Positions 44,429 through 52,287 of a DNA stretch of 64,000 nt are shown here, piece by piece (the first letter of the stretch is position 1; each line of letters opens with the position of its first letter). The position numbers and the translations under genes are program-made. Source of the DNA: Pseudomonas tolaasii NCPPB 2192 (GTDB taxonomy: Bacteria > Pseudomonadota > Gammaproteobacteria > Pseudomonadales > Pseudomonadaceae); contig NZ_PHHD01000001.1 of NCBI RefSeq assembly GCF_002813445.1, forward strand, positions 3,534,001 through 3,598,000. Reading direction: 5' to 3'. The notes below the pieces were generated by a model that was not told the DNA's origin, did no database searches, and worked only from the letters and a program-made list of their open reading frames with translations.

Positions 44429-44875
44429 TCACGAGGCGTGATGCATTCGCTGCTGCGGTTTATTCGCGAAGTCTTTCTGCGGGATCTGCAGCGTCACGGT
44501 GGCAATCAACGTAGTTTGCTCGCTTTCATCCAGGCTCAATTCGCCCGTGCGCGAATCAATCAGTTCCAGTTGCCAGGCCAATAAAGTCAGGCAGTCATGC
44601 AAGGCATTCAGCGCCTGGTCATGCAAATGCAGAGGGCTGACGGCATTGGCGATTAGGTCCTGAATATGTCGCGAGAACTCGCTGATCGCCTGCAAGGCAA
44701 GGCCCTCAGCCTTCTCGGCCAGTTTGGCGAGGCTGGCTTTCATGCAGTCGATGGCATCGCTGTCGTTGCGAATCAAGTGCAGGTGGTTCAAGCATTCTTC
44801 CGATTTGGCCAAAAGCATTTCAGCTTCCAGCAAGAATTCAGGAAGTGCGGTTTGCCATTCGTTTGCGCTGTTCAT
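44429..44875 (-). CDS. Unrecognised helical protein, HPt-like without the phospho-histidine
   Basis: 148 aa, predicted four-to-five helix bundle, cytoplasmic. The layout (helix FLLEAEMLLAKSEECLNHL, then CMKASLAKLAEKAEGLALQ, then FSRHIQDLI) resembles the P1/HPt fold of CheA-like proteins. Where HPt proteins have HxxKG the sequence has no His, so phosphotransfer is not expected. ATG 44875 is preferred over an ATG 45 bases upstream because GGAG lies about 9 bases before it. It sits alone between the two-component pair and cheV. Function unknown. Confidence 0.65.
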   Translation of the reverse strand: MNSANEWQTALPEFLLEAEMLLAKSEECLNHLHLIRNDSDAIDCMKASLAKLAEKAEGLALQAISEFSRHIQDLIANAVSPLHLHDQALNALHDCLTLLAWQLELIDSRTGELSLDESEQTTLIATVTLQIPQKDFANKPQQRMHHAS

Positions 44876-45297
44876 CCTGCAAGTCTCCGCAACATTAGCT
44901 CGGGTGATGAAGTGCTGCACCGGGTGAATGGCGTAAAACTACCGCTGAAATATGACTGAAATCTGTAGCCCACTTCTGAAATGTTAGTAGGCCTTTTATT
45001 TACTAAATAGCAAGCACGGCGTGTGGCCCTGTTTGTCAGGGGCTGTTGCACAACTTCAGTTGCCGTCACGCAAGTGTCTGGAAGACGCGTGGGCCGAGGG
45101 CTTGGGATGGCAAACAAAAGCCTGACTCCATTCATGCAATGAGAATGGCGTCACATTAATGGCTATTAGATATCGCGAATATCAGGTTGGGCCTGATTGT
45201 TCATAGGGGAATCCCTTACGCAGCGGAACCTCGCGGCGAATCACCTGTCGTGCAGGGTTGCTGGAGTGCCGTGTGTGGAGGCGTTTGCAGTAAAGCA
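44876..45297. other. Gene-free stretch upstream of cheV
   Basis: About 420 bases, less GC-rich than its surroundings. It should hold the promoter of the leftward 44429-44875 gene. Only short dyads were noticed, for example GATAT-CGCGA-ATATC at 45169-45183. No RNA gene, REP or open frame of useful length was recognised. Confidence 0.6.
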
Positions 45298-45316
45298 TGA
45301 TGTCAGTGTGACATCA
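45298..45316. promoter_or_regulatory. Perfect dyad upstream of the cheV promoter
   Basis: TGATGTCA-GTG-TGACATCA, 8-bp perfect arms with a 3-base spacer, centred about 40 bases before the sigma-28 -35 element. The design is that of a dimeric regulator operator; the protein is not known. Confidence 0.55.
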
Positions 45317-45343
45317 ATTCATTTACGTGGCATTTTACAGGGG

Positions 45344-45370
45344 TCAAGGTTTGGCGTTCGTCGCCGATAA
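45344..45370 (+). promoter_or_regulatory. Sigma-28 (FliA) promoter of cheV
   Basis: TCAAGGTT-N11-GCCGATAA, with a perfect -10 element and exact spacing, 44 bases before the cheV start. Confidence 0.92.
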
Positions 45371-45413
45371 CCAGCCTTAACTGCGCAGCACAATCCCACA
45401 TCAGGAGCTTTTA

Positions 45414-46349
45414 ATGGCCGGCATTCTCGACACGGTAGATCAACGCACGCAACTGGTGGGTGAGAATCGCCTGGAGATCCTCATGTTTCGCCTGGCAGGG
45501 CGCCAGCTGTTCGCGATCAACGTGTTCAAAGTGCAGGAAGTGCTGCAACTGCCCAAGCTGACCCTGATGCCCCAGCGCCATCCGTTCGTGTGCGGCGTGG
45601 TCAACCTGCGTGGCCAGACCCTGCCGGTGATCGACCTGTCCCAGGCCATCGGTATGCGCCCGCTGGTGCCGGGGCCCAACAGCACGATTATCGTCACCGA
45701 GTACAACCGTTCGGTGCAGGCTTTCCTGGTCGGCGGCGTGGACCGCATCGTCAATATGAACTGGGAGGCCATCCTGCCGCCGCCGACCAGCGCCGGTCGC
45801 CAGCATTACCTGACGGCTATCAGCAAGGTCGATGACCAGTTGGTGGAAATCATCGACGTGGAAAAAGTCCTCGCCGAGATCGTGCCGTACAACGCGAAGG
45901 TCTCCCGTGAAAAACTCGAAGACCCGGTGCTGGAACGTGCCCGTGGCCGCGAAGTGCTGTTGGTGGACGACTCCAACGTGGCCCTCTCTCAACTGCGCGA
46001 TACCCTCGGCCAACTGGGCGTGAAGATGCACATAGCCAGTGACGGCCTCAAGGCGCTGAACATGCTCAAGGCCTGGGCCGACAGCGGCCAGGTGATGACT
46101 GACAAGTTGCTGATGATCTTCACCGACGCCGAAATGCCCGAGATGGACGGCTACCGTCTCACCACCGAAATCCGCAACGACCCGCGCCTGCGTGGCCTTT
46201 ATGTGGTGCTGCACACTTCGTTGTCGGGCAGCTTCAACGATTCGATGGTGAAGAAGGTCGGCTGCGACAACTTCCTGTCCAAATTCCAGCCCGACAAACT
46301 GGTGGATGTGGTGCGCCAGCGTCTGCTGCTGGACGAAGTGCCCGCCTGA
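45414..46349 (+). CDS. cheV: Chemotaxis coupling/response protein CheV
   Basis: 311 aa. N-terminal CheW-like domain (about 20-160; FRLAGRQLFAINVFKVQEVL, GVVNLRGQTLPVIDLSQAIG) fused to a receiver domain (about 175-300) with phospho-acceptor Asp in IFTDAEMPEMDGYR. It couples particular receptors to CheA and may act as a phosphate sink. It has its own sigma-28 promoter, so it belongs to the FliA regulon despite lying 4 kb from the che operon. Confidence 0.95.
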   Translation: MAGILDTVDQRTQLVGENRLEILMFRLAGRQLFAINVFKVQEVLQLPKLTLMPQRHPFVCGVVNLRGQTLPVIDLSQAIGMRPLVPGPNSTIIVTEYNRSVQAFLVGGVDRIVNMNWEAILPPPTSAGRQHYLTAISKVDDQLVEIIDVEKVLAEIVPYNAKVSREKLEDPVLERARGREVLLVDDSNVALSQLRDTLGQLGVKMHIASDGLKALNMLKAWADSGQVMTDKLLMIFTDAEMPEMDGYRLTTEIRNDPRLRGLYVVLHTSLSGSFNDSMVKKVGCDNFLSKFQPDKLVDVVRQRLLLDEVPA

Positions 46350-46458
46350 GCCTGCTCGCCACAAGTCAGCCCACCCGCAATAGGGAGTTTCAGTGCCCTT
46401 TGATTCCGGAACCGCCCTCCTATAGGGTGTTTGCTTTACCCCTCAGGAAAGCAGGCCC

Positions 46459-47265
46459 ATGCTTCGTCTCAGCGCGTTGTACCGTTACCCTTTGAAATCC
46501 GGCAAGGCCGAAACCTTGCCGCAGATCGACCTGGATACGCTCGGGCTGGACGGGGATCGACGCTGGATGCTGGTGGACGAAGCCAGTGGGCGTTTCCTCA
46601 CCCAGCGTGCCGTAGCAAAGATGAGCCAGTTGTCGGCGTTGTGGAACGGCGCCGGTGGCCTGACCTTGAGTAGCGCAGGCTATGCGCCGCTGGACGTGGC
46701 ATTGCCCGGCAGCGAGGCCGAGCTGCGGGGCGTCACCATCTGGCGCGACACCCTGCGCGTGCCCGATGCCGGTGAGGCGGCCGCCGCCTGGGTCAGCGAC
46801 TTTATCGGCAAGCCCACGCGCCTGGTGCACGTGCCGGTTGATCGCGCACGCAGCACCGAAGCCGGTTATGGCAAGGATGACGACAAGGTCGGGTTTGCCG
46901 ACGGTTTTCCTTTGCTGCTGATCGGCCAGGCGTCCCTCGATGACCTGTCGGGGCGCATTGGCCGCCCCATGGAAATGCTGCGTTTTCGCCCGAACCTGGT
47001 GATCGAAGGCAGCGAGGCGTTTGCCGAAGACGGCTGGAAACGCCTGCGCATCGGTGATGTGGAGTTCCGTGTGGTCAAGTCGTGCTCCCGTTGCATCCTC
47101 ACCACCATCGACCCGGCCAGCGGCGAGCGCAGTGCCGACCGTGAACCCCTGGCGACCCTCAAAACCTATCGCGAACAGGATGGCGACGTGTTCTTTGGTC
47201 AGAACCTGGTCAACGATGGCACGGGGCGCCTGGAAGTGGGCATGCCGGTGACGATTCTCGAGTAA
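46459..47265 (+). CDS. MOSC domain protein, YcbX/mARC-like without ferredoxin domain
   Basis: 268 aa. N-terminal MOSC_N beta-barrel domain (1-115) and MOSC domain (about 125-265) with a conserved Cys in VVKSCSRCILTTID, the place where the molybdenum cofactor cysteine lies in mARC and YcbX. E. coli YcbX (about 370 aa) has a C-terminal 2Fe-2S domain; this protein ends before it and would need a separate electron donor. Likely role: reduction of N-hydroxylated compounds. Single gene, terminator behind it. Confidence 0.85.
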   Translation: MLRLSALYRYPLKSGKAETLPQIDLDTLGLDGDRRWMLVDEASGRFLTQRAVAKMSQLSALWNGAGGLTLSSAGYAPLDVALPGSEAELRGVTIWRDTLRVPDAGEAAAAWVSDFIGKPTRLVHVPVDRARSTEAGYGKDDDKVGFADGFPLLLIGQASLDDLSGRIGRPMEMLRFRPNLVIEGSEAFAEDGWKRLRIGDVEFRVVKSCSRCILTTIDPASGERSADREPLATLKTYREQDGDVFFGQNLVNDGTGRLEVGMPVTILE

Positions 47266-47291
47266 GGCTTTCAAATAAAGTCAGCACCCAT

Positions 47292-47328
47292 AAAAAATGC
47301 CCGTCTCGCAAGAGACGGGCATTTTTTT
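47292..47328. terminator. Bidirectional terminator between the MOSC gene and ppnP
   Basis: AAAAATGCCCGTCTC / GAGACGGGCATTTTT with a GCAA loop, A-run on the left and T-run on the right. It serves two convergent genes. Confidence 0.93.
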
Positions 47329-47342
47329 GACCGGCTGAAAGA

Positions 47343-47627
47343 TCAGCCGCGGTATTCGCACAGGTAAGCGGTTTCCACGGCAACCTTCAGCTGGAACTTG
47401 CTGTTGGCCGGCACGTTGAACTGGCTGCCGGCGGCGAAGGTTTCCCAGTCGTTGGCATCCGGCAGTTTCACGGTCAGGGCGCCGGACACCACGTGCATGA
47501 TTTCACGCTGGGCGGTGCCGAATTCGTATTCACCCGGGGCCATCACGCCGATCGTCGCCGGACCTTCTGCGGTGCCAAAAGCGATCGACTTGACGGTGCC
47601 GTCGAAGTACTCGTTGACTTTAAACAT
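47343..47627 (-). CDS. ppnP: Pyrimidine/purine nucleoside phosphorylase PpnP
   Basis: 94 aa single-domain cupin (MFKVNEYFDGTVKSI, VMAPGEYEFGT, EIMHVVSGALTVKLP). E. coli PpnP (YaiE) splits many nucleosides with phosphate into base and ribose-1-phosphate. ATG 47627 follows GAGGA on the minus strand; the frame opens 54 bases earlier but that part has no family similarity. Length is exactly that of the family. Confidence 0.93.
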   Translation of the reverse strand: MFKVNEYFDGTVKSIAFGTAEGPATIGVMAPGEYEFGTAQREIMHVVSGALTVKLPDANDWETFAAGSQFNVPANSKFQLKVAVETAYLCEYRG

Positions 47628-47690
47628 GGGTGAATCCTCGGAAAAGGGTCTGGAAAGGTCGGCCAGTATGCCCAAGGGCACGAGGGCTGC

Positions 47691-48233
47691 CTAGACCGGC
47701 AGTATCAGCGGCAGCAAGCGTGCGGTATTGCGCGCATCTTCCAGCGCGCGGTGTTGCTGGCCATGAAACTGCATGCCCGCCAGTTGCAGGGCGCCGTTGA
47801 GCCCCAGTGGCTTGTCCAGGCGCCGTGCCTTGGCGAAGCGCTGCTTGAGGTTCACGTGGGGCGTTTGGGCGAGGGCGCTGGTCAGGCCGTGGCGTTGCCA
47901 CTCCAGTTCAAGCTGCGCGCGGTCGTAATCACCCCAACTGGCCCAGCCTTCCAGGCGCGTCTGGTGCTGACCGAGCCAGCGCTCGAACAGCGGCCAGACC
48001 TCGGTGAACGGCGCGGCGCTGTCCATGTTGGCCTGGGTGATGTGGGTCAACTGGCGGCAAAACGGCGTCAGCAACGGGCGACGCTGCGGGCGCACGAAGC
48101 GCTGGAAATGGTCCAGCTCGCGGCCCTCGCGGTTCACCAGGCTGGCGCCGATCTCGATGACTTCCATCTCCGTCACGGGCCAGCCGCCTTCATCCGTTGT
48201 GGCTTCAAGGTCAATAATCAGCCAATGAGGCAT
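47691..48233 (-). CDS. DEDDh 3'-5' exonuclease
   Basis: 180 aa. RNase T/epsilon-type fold with Exo I IDLEATTDEGG, Exo II WGDYDRAQLE and Exo III HRALEDARNTARL (HxxxxD). It resembles the ERI-1/KapD branch that trims RNA 3' ends. ATG 48233 (MPHWLIIDLEAT) is preferred, with GGGAA upstream; ATG 48254 has AAAGGG directly abutting it. It lies between ppnP and atuF, same strand; cofunction with either is not indicated. Confidence 0.88.
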   Translation of the reverse strand: MPHWLIIDLEATTDEGGWPVTEMEVIEIGASLVNREGRELDHFQRFVRPQRRPLLTPFCRQLTHITQANMDSAAPFTEVWPLFERWLGQHQTRLEGWASWGDYDRAQLELEWQRHGLTSALAQTPHVNLKQRFAKARRLDKPLGLNGALQLAGMQFHGQQHRALEDARNTARLLPLILPV

Positions 48234-48305
48234 TGCGCAGGTTCCCGTACTCATCCCTTTCTGATGGGGATAGAGCGTAGCCCGGCCTTGTAGTTCCGCC
48301 CAGGC

Positions 48306-50189
48306 CTATTCGATCTCCAGCAAAACCTGGCGGTTGCGCACCTGGTCGCCCGCGGTTACCTGTACGCCCTTGACCACGCCATCGATGCCGGCGGTCAGCG
48401 GATGCTCCATTTTCATGGCTTCGAGCACCACCAACAGCTGACCTTTGACCACGTTTTCCCCCGCGCTCACGCGCACCTCCACAATGGCACCGTCCATCGG
48501 CGCCTTGACCATACCGCTGCTGAAGCCGGCCTGGCGGCTGGCGGTTTGCTGGGTACGGTTGACCACCCGCAGGCCCGGCAGCCATAGCTGCGTGCCGTCG
48601 AGGTGGTAGGCGATGCGTCGGCGAATGCCGTTGAGCACCACGGTGGCGTAGCGGCCGTCGGCAGTGAGCTGCAGGGCATCGACGCTCACGTCGTGAATTT
48701 CACCATTGGCCTCCAGGCGGTAGCTCGCAGGCGAAACGGCGTTGTTGCTCCACCCCGCTAAACCCTGCGCATGCCGGCTGGCGCTGTGTCGATAAAACAA
48801 CGCGGCAGCCAGGGCGAGCTGGTCGGGGGAGGCGGGTTGAAGCGTTATTTCCTTGAAATGCTCGGCGATAAACCCGGTGCTGAAGTCGCCCGCGACAAAA
48901 TCCGCGTGTGTGAGCAGGTCGGTGAGCAACCGCTGGTTGGTGGTGACACCGAGCAACACCGTGTCTTCCACGGCGCGCAGCAGCTTGCGCCGCGCCTCTT
49001 CGCGAGTGGCGCCATGGGCGATGATCTTGCCCAGCATTGGGTCGTAGAACGGGCTGATACGCTGGCCTTCGCAGAGGCCGTGGTCGATCCGCACGCCGGG
49101 GGCGGGCTCCCAGTGCAGCACGTCGCCGGTTTGCGGCAGAAACCCCTGCGCCGGGTCTTCGGCGTACAGGCGCACTTCCATCGCGTGGCCGCTCAAGGTC
49201 ACGTCGGCTTGCTGCAAGGGCAACGGCAGGCCGGTGGCGACGTGCAGTTGCCAGGCCACCAGGTCGAGGCCGGTGATCAGTTCGGTGACCGGGTGCTCGA
49301 CCTGCAGGCGCGTATTCATTTCCAGAAAGTAGAACGTGCCGTCGCGGTCGAGCAGGAACTCCACGGTGCCTGCGCCGACGTAATTCACGGCCCGGCCCGC
49401 CTTGAGCGCGGCTTCACCCATGGCCTGGCGTAGCTCGGGCGTCATGACCGGGCAGGGCGCTTCTTCGATGACTTTCTGATGACGGCGCTGGACCGAGCAG
49501 TCGCGTTCACCGAGGTAGAGAAGGTTGCCGTGGCTGTCGCCGAACAGCTGGACTTCCACGTGGCGCGGGTTGATCAGCGCCTGTTCGAGAATCAGCTCGT
49601 CGCTGCCAAAGGCGTTTTTTGCTTCGGAGCGGGCGGTATTCAGGTTGTCCAGCAAACTTTCCGGATGATGCACCAGGCGCATGCCACGGCCGCCACCACC
49701 GGCGCTGGCCTTGATCATCAGCGGGTAGCCGATGCGGTCGGCTTCCTGTTGCAGGGTTTGGTCGTCTTGCGCGCTGCCCTGATAGCCGGCGATGCAGGGC
49801 ACGCCGGCGGCGAGCATGGCGAGCTTGGACTGGCGTTTGCTGCCCATCAGCTCGATGGCTTCGACGCTGGGGCCGATGAAGGTGAGTCCGGCTTGCTGGC
49901 AGGCGCGGGCGAATTCGGGGTTTTCGGAGAGGAAACCGTAGCCCGGGTGAACGGCATCCGCGCCGGTTAGTTTGGCGGCGTGAAGGATGGCGTCGATGCT
50001 GAGGTAGGACTGTTGAACGGGGGCGGGGCCGATGTTGACGGCTTCGTCGGCCATCTGCACATGCAGGGCCTGAGCGTCGGCGTCGCTGTAGACGGCCACG
50101 GTGCGGTAGCCCAGGGCCTGGGCGGTGCGCTGGAGGCGGCAAGCGATTTCGCCGCGGTTGGCGATCAGGATTTTGCTGAATGTGGGCAT
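48306..50189 (-). CDS. atuF: Geranyl-CoA carboxylase alpha (biotin) subunit AtuF
   Basis: 627 aa. Biotin carboxylase N domain, ATP-grasp (KASAGGGGRGMR, FLEMNTRLQVEHPVTE) and biotin carboxylase C domain, linker, and C-terminal biotinyl domain with Lys593 in EAMKMEH. With AtuC it carboxylates cis-geranyl-CoA to isohexenylglutaconyl-CoA. It could be taken for LiuD (methylcrotonyl-CoA carboxylase), but the company of atuA, atuB and atuR favours AtuF. AGGA lies 8 bases before ATG 50189. Last gene of the operon; no atuG or atuH follows. Confidence 0.9.
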   Translation of the reverse strand: MPTFSKILIANRGEIACRLQRTAQALGYRTVAVYSDADAQALHVQMADEAVNIGPAPVQQSYLSIDAILHAAKLTGADAVHPGYGFLSENPEFARACQQAGLTFIGPSVEAIELMGSKRQSKLAMLAAGVPCIAGYQGSAQDDQTLQQEADRIGYPLMIKASAGGGGRGMRLVHHPESLLDNLNTARSEAKNAFGSDELILEQALINPRHVEVQLFGDSHGNLLYLGERDCSVQRRHQKVIEEAPCPVMTPELRQAMGEAALKAGRAVNYVGAGTVEFLLDRDGTFYFLEMNTRLQVEHPVTELITGLDLVAWQLHVATGLPLPLQQADVTLSGHAMEVRLYAEDPAQGFLPQTGDVLHWEPAPGVRIDHGLCEGQRISPFYDPMLGKIIAHGATREEARRKLLRAVEDTVLLGVTTNQRLLTDLLTHADFVAGDFSTGFIAEHFKEITLQPASPDQLALAAALFYRHSASRHAQGLAGWSNNAVSPASYRLEANGEIHDVSVDALQLTADGRYATVVLNGIRRRIAYHLDGTQLWLPGLRVVNRTQQTASRQAGFSSGMVKAPMDGAIVEVRVSAGENVVKGQLLVVLEAMKMEHPLTAGIDGVVKGVQVTAGDQVRNRQVLLEIE

Positions 50190-50226
50190 TGGGTCATTCC
50201 TGAGTATTCGGTGTGAGTTGGGGCCT

Positions 50227-50301
50227 CATCGCAGGCAAGCCAGCTCCCACATTTGGATTTGTGAATACTTTCAAAAGTGGGAGCTGGCTTGCCTGCGATA
50301 G
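50227..50301. repeat. REP pair between atuE and atuF
   Basis: CATCGCAGGCAAGCCAGCTC followed by GTGGGAGCTGGCTTGCCTGC, the two units pointing outward with 23 bases between. The opposite order to the other REPINs. It fills the atuE-atuF gap up to the atuE stop. Confidence 0.9.
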
Positions 50302-50303
50302 CG

Positions 50304-51065
50304 TCATCGGGACCAACCCGGTTTGCGTTTCTGTACAAACGCCTGCGTTCCCTCTATCCCTTCCTCGCCCTTGACCGCCTCGGCAAACCACTGCGCCCCG
50401 CGATCCAGTACGGTTTCAAGCGGCTCCTCCACACTTGCCAGCAACAGCGCCTTGGTTCGCGCATTCGCCTGCGGTGCACACTTGAGCACCTGCCCCAACA
50501 CGTCATCCAACCGCTCGGCCAACGCCTGCGGGTCACGCTCGGTAAAGTGCACCACACCCAGCCGTTCAGCCTCGATCCCATCAAACCGCGCCGCGGTCAG
50601 TGCCAGCCGGCGAGCCTGGGTCAGCCCGATGCGCTTGACCACAAACGGCGCAATCTGCGCGGGCAGCAAACCCAGGCCCGTCTCCGGCAAACCGAACTGC
50701 GCCTGATGGTCGGCCATCGCGATATCACTCACGCACGCCAGGCCAAAGCCGCCACCCAACACTGCGCCTTGCAGCACCACGATGACCACTTGCGGCACGG
50801 CCTCGACCGCCTGCAACAGGGCGCCGAACGCCCGGTTCAACGCCTGCATGCGCTCGCCTGCACTGGCCATGTCTTTCACATCCGCGCCCGCACAAAAGTG
50901 CCCGCCCGCGCCACTGATCACCAGTGCGCGCGTGCGGCTGTCCAGGTCTGCCAGCACGGCGCGCAATTCGTCGACCATTTCCTGGCTCATGGCATTGCGG
51001 CATTCGGGGCGGTTGAGGGTGATGTGCAGCACCCCGTTATGCGGTTCGAGCAGCAGGGTGTTCAT
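50304..51065 (-). CDS. atuE: Isohexenylglutaconyl-CoA hydratase AtuE
   Basis: 253 aa crotonase-fold protein (LNRPECRNAMSQEM, HFCAGADVKDMA, oxyanion region GAVLGGGFGLACVSDIAMA). It hydrates isohexenylglutaconyl-CoA to the 3-hydroxy-3-isohexenylglutaryl-CoA of the citronellol/geraniol path. ATG 51065 overlaps the atuD stop (ATGA), so synthesis is coupled; the longer upstream frame lies in atuD. Could be LiuC by sequence class alone; context decides. Confidence 0.88.
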   Translation of the reverse strand: MNTLLLEPHNGVLHITLNRPECRNAMSQEMVDELRAVLADLDSRTRALVISGAGGHFCAGADVKDMASAGERMQALNRAFGALLQAVEAVPQVVIVVLQGAVLGGGFGLACVSDIAMADHQAQFGLPETGLGLLPAQIAPFVVKRIGLTQARRLALTAARFDGIEAERLGVVHFTERDPQALAERLDDVLGQVLKCAPQANARTKALLLASVEEPLETVLDRGAQWFAEAVKGEEGIEGTQAFVQKRKPGWSR

Positions 51066-52219
51066 GGTTTTTTCCCGGGCAGGGTGCCCATCAGTTTGCA
51101 GATGATGCCCAGCATGATTTCGTCGGCGCCGCCGCCGATCGACACCAGTCGCACGTCGCGATAGGCGCGGGCTACGGGGTTGTCCCACATGTACCCCATG
51201 CCGCCCCAGTACTGCAGGCAGCTGTCACTGACTTCACGGCCCAGGCGCCCGGCCTTGAGTTTGGCCATGGAGGCCAGGCGCGTCACGTCCTGGCCCTTGA
51301 TGTATTGCTCGGTGGCCTGGTAGACCAGCGCACGCAGGCATTCGATTTCGGTGGCGAGTTCGGCCAGGCGGAAGTGGATCACCTGATTGTCGATCAGCGC
51401 CTTGCCAAAGGTCTGGCGCTCCTTGCAGTACTCAATCGTGCTGTCGATGCAGTACTCCAGGCCCTTGATCATATTGGCCGCGCCAAACAGGCGTTCTTCC
51501 TGGAATTGCAGCATCTGCATCATAAAGCCTGCGCCTTCATGGCCGATGCGGTTGCGTTGCGGCACGCGCACGCCGTCGAAAAACACCTGGGCGGTTTCGG
51601 AACTGTGCATGCCGAGCTTTTCCAGCGGCGGACTGACGCTGATGCCCGGCGTGTTCATCGGCACCATGATCAAGGATTTGTTGATGTGCGGCTTGTCATC
51701 GGACGTGTTGGCCAGCAGGCAGATAAAATCGGCGCTGGGCGAGTTGGTGATCCACATTTTGCTGCCGTTGATCACGTAATCGTCGCCGTCCTTGCGCGCG
51801 TGGGTTTTCAGTCCGGCCACGTCGGAGCCGGCGCCGGTTTCCGACACGCCGATGCAGCCCACCTGCTCGCCGCTGATGGCCGGGCGCAGGAATTCTTCGC
51901 GCAGTTCATCGGAGCCGAAGCGGGCGAGGGCGGGGGTGCACATGTCAGTCTGCACGCCGATGGACATGGGGATGCCGCCGCAGCGAATGGTGCCGAACTC
52001 TTCAGCCGCGACGATGGAGTAGCTGTAGTCCAGGCCCATGCCGCCGAATTTCTCCGGCTTGGAGATGCCCAACAGGCCGAGGTCGCCGGCCTTGCGGAAG
52101 ATTGCGTGGATGGGAAAACGCCCGGCTTTTTCCCACTCGTCCACGTGCGGGTTGATTTCGCGGTCGACGAAGGAGCGCACGGTGCGGCGCAGTTCCTGGT
52201 GTTCCTGGGTGAAGATCAT
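51062..52219 (-). CDS. atuD: Citronellyl-CoA dehydrogenase AtuD
   Basis: 385 aa acyl-CoA dehydrogenase: FAD-binding signatures IGVSETGAGSDVAG and WITNSPSADF, C-terminal QYWGGMGYMWDNPVARAYRDVR. It oxidises citronellyl-CoA to cis-geranyl-CoA, handing electrons to ETF. ATG 52219 follows GGGAGAAC; the upstream open frame (to 52291) lies in a repeat. Overlaps atuE by 4 bases. Confidence 0.9.
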   Translation of the reverse strand: MIFTQEHQELRRTVRSFVDREINPHVDEWEKAGRFPIHAIFRKAGDLGLLGISKPEKFGGMGLDYSYSIVAAEEFGTIRCGGIPMSIGVQTDMCTPALARFGSDELREEFLRPAISGEQVGCIGVSETGAGSDVAGLKTHARKDGDDYVINGSKMWITNSPSADFICLLANTSDDKPHINKSLIMVPMNTPGISVSPPLEKLGMHSSETAQVFFDGVRVPQRNRIGHEGAGFMMQMLQFQEERLFGAANMIKGLEYCIDSTIEYCKERQTFGKALIDNQVIHFRLAELATEIECLRALVYQATEQYIKGQDVTRLASMAKLKAGRLGREVSDSCLQYWGGMGYMWDNPVARAYRDVRLVSIGGGADEIMLGIICKLMGTLPGKKP

Positions 52220-52238
52220 TTTTATTGTTCTCCCTGTT

Positions 52239-52286
52239 GGGACGCGGAGCGCCCCTGGCTGCATGCCCACGCGGAGCGTGGGAACG
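52239..52286. repeat. Intergenic double hairpin repeat between atuC and atuD
   Basis: Hairpins GGGACGCGGAGCGCCCC and CCCACGCGGAGCGTGGG joined by TGGCTGCATG. It differs from the REPINs elsewhere in this window, and a comparable short hairpin pair is common in Pseudomonas intergenic DNA. It abuts the atuC stop. Confidence 0.75.
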
Positions 52287-52287
52287 G

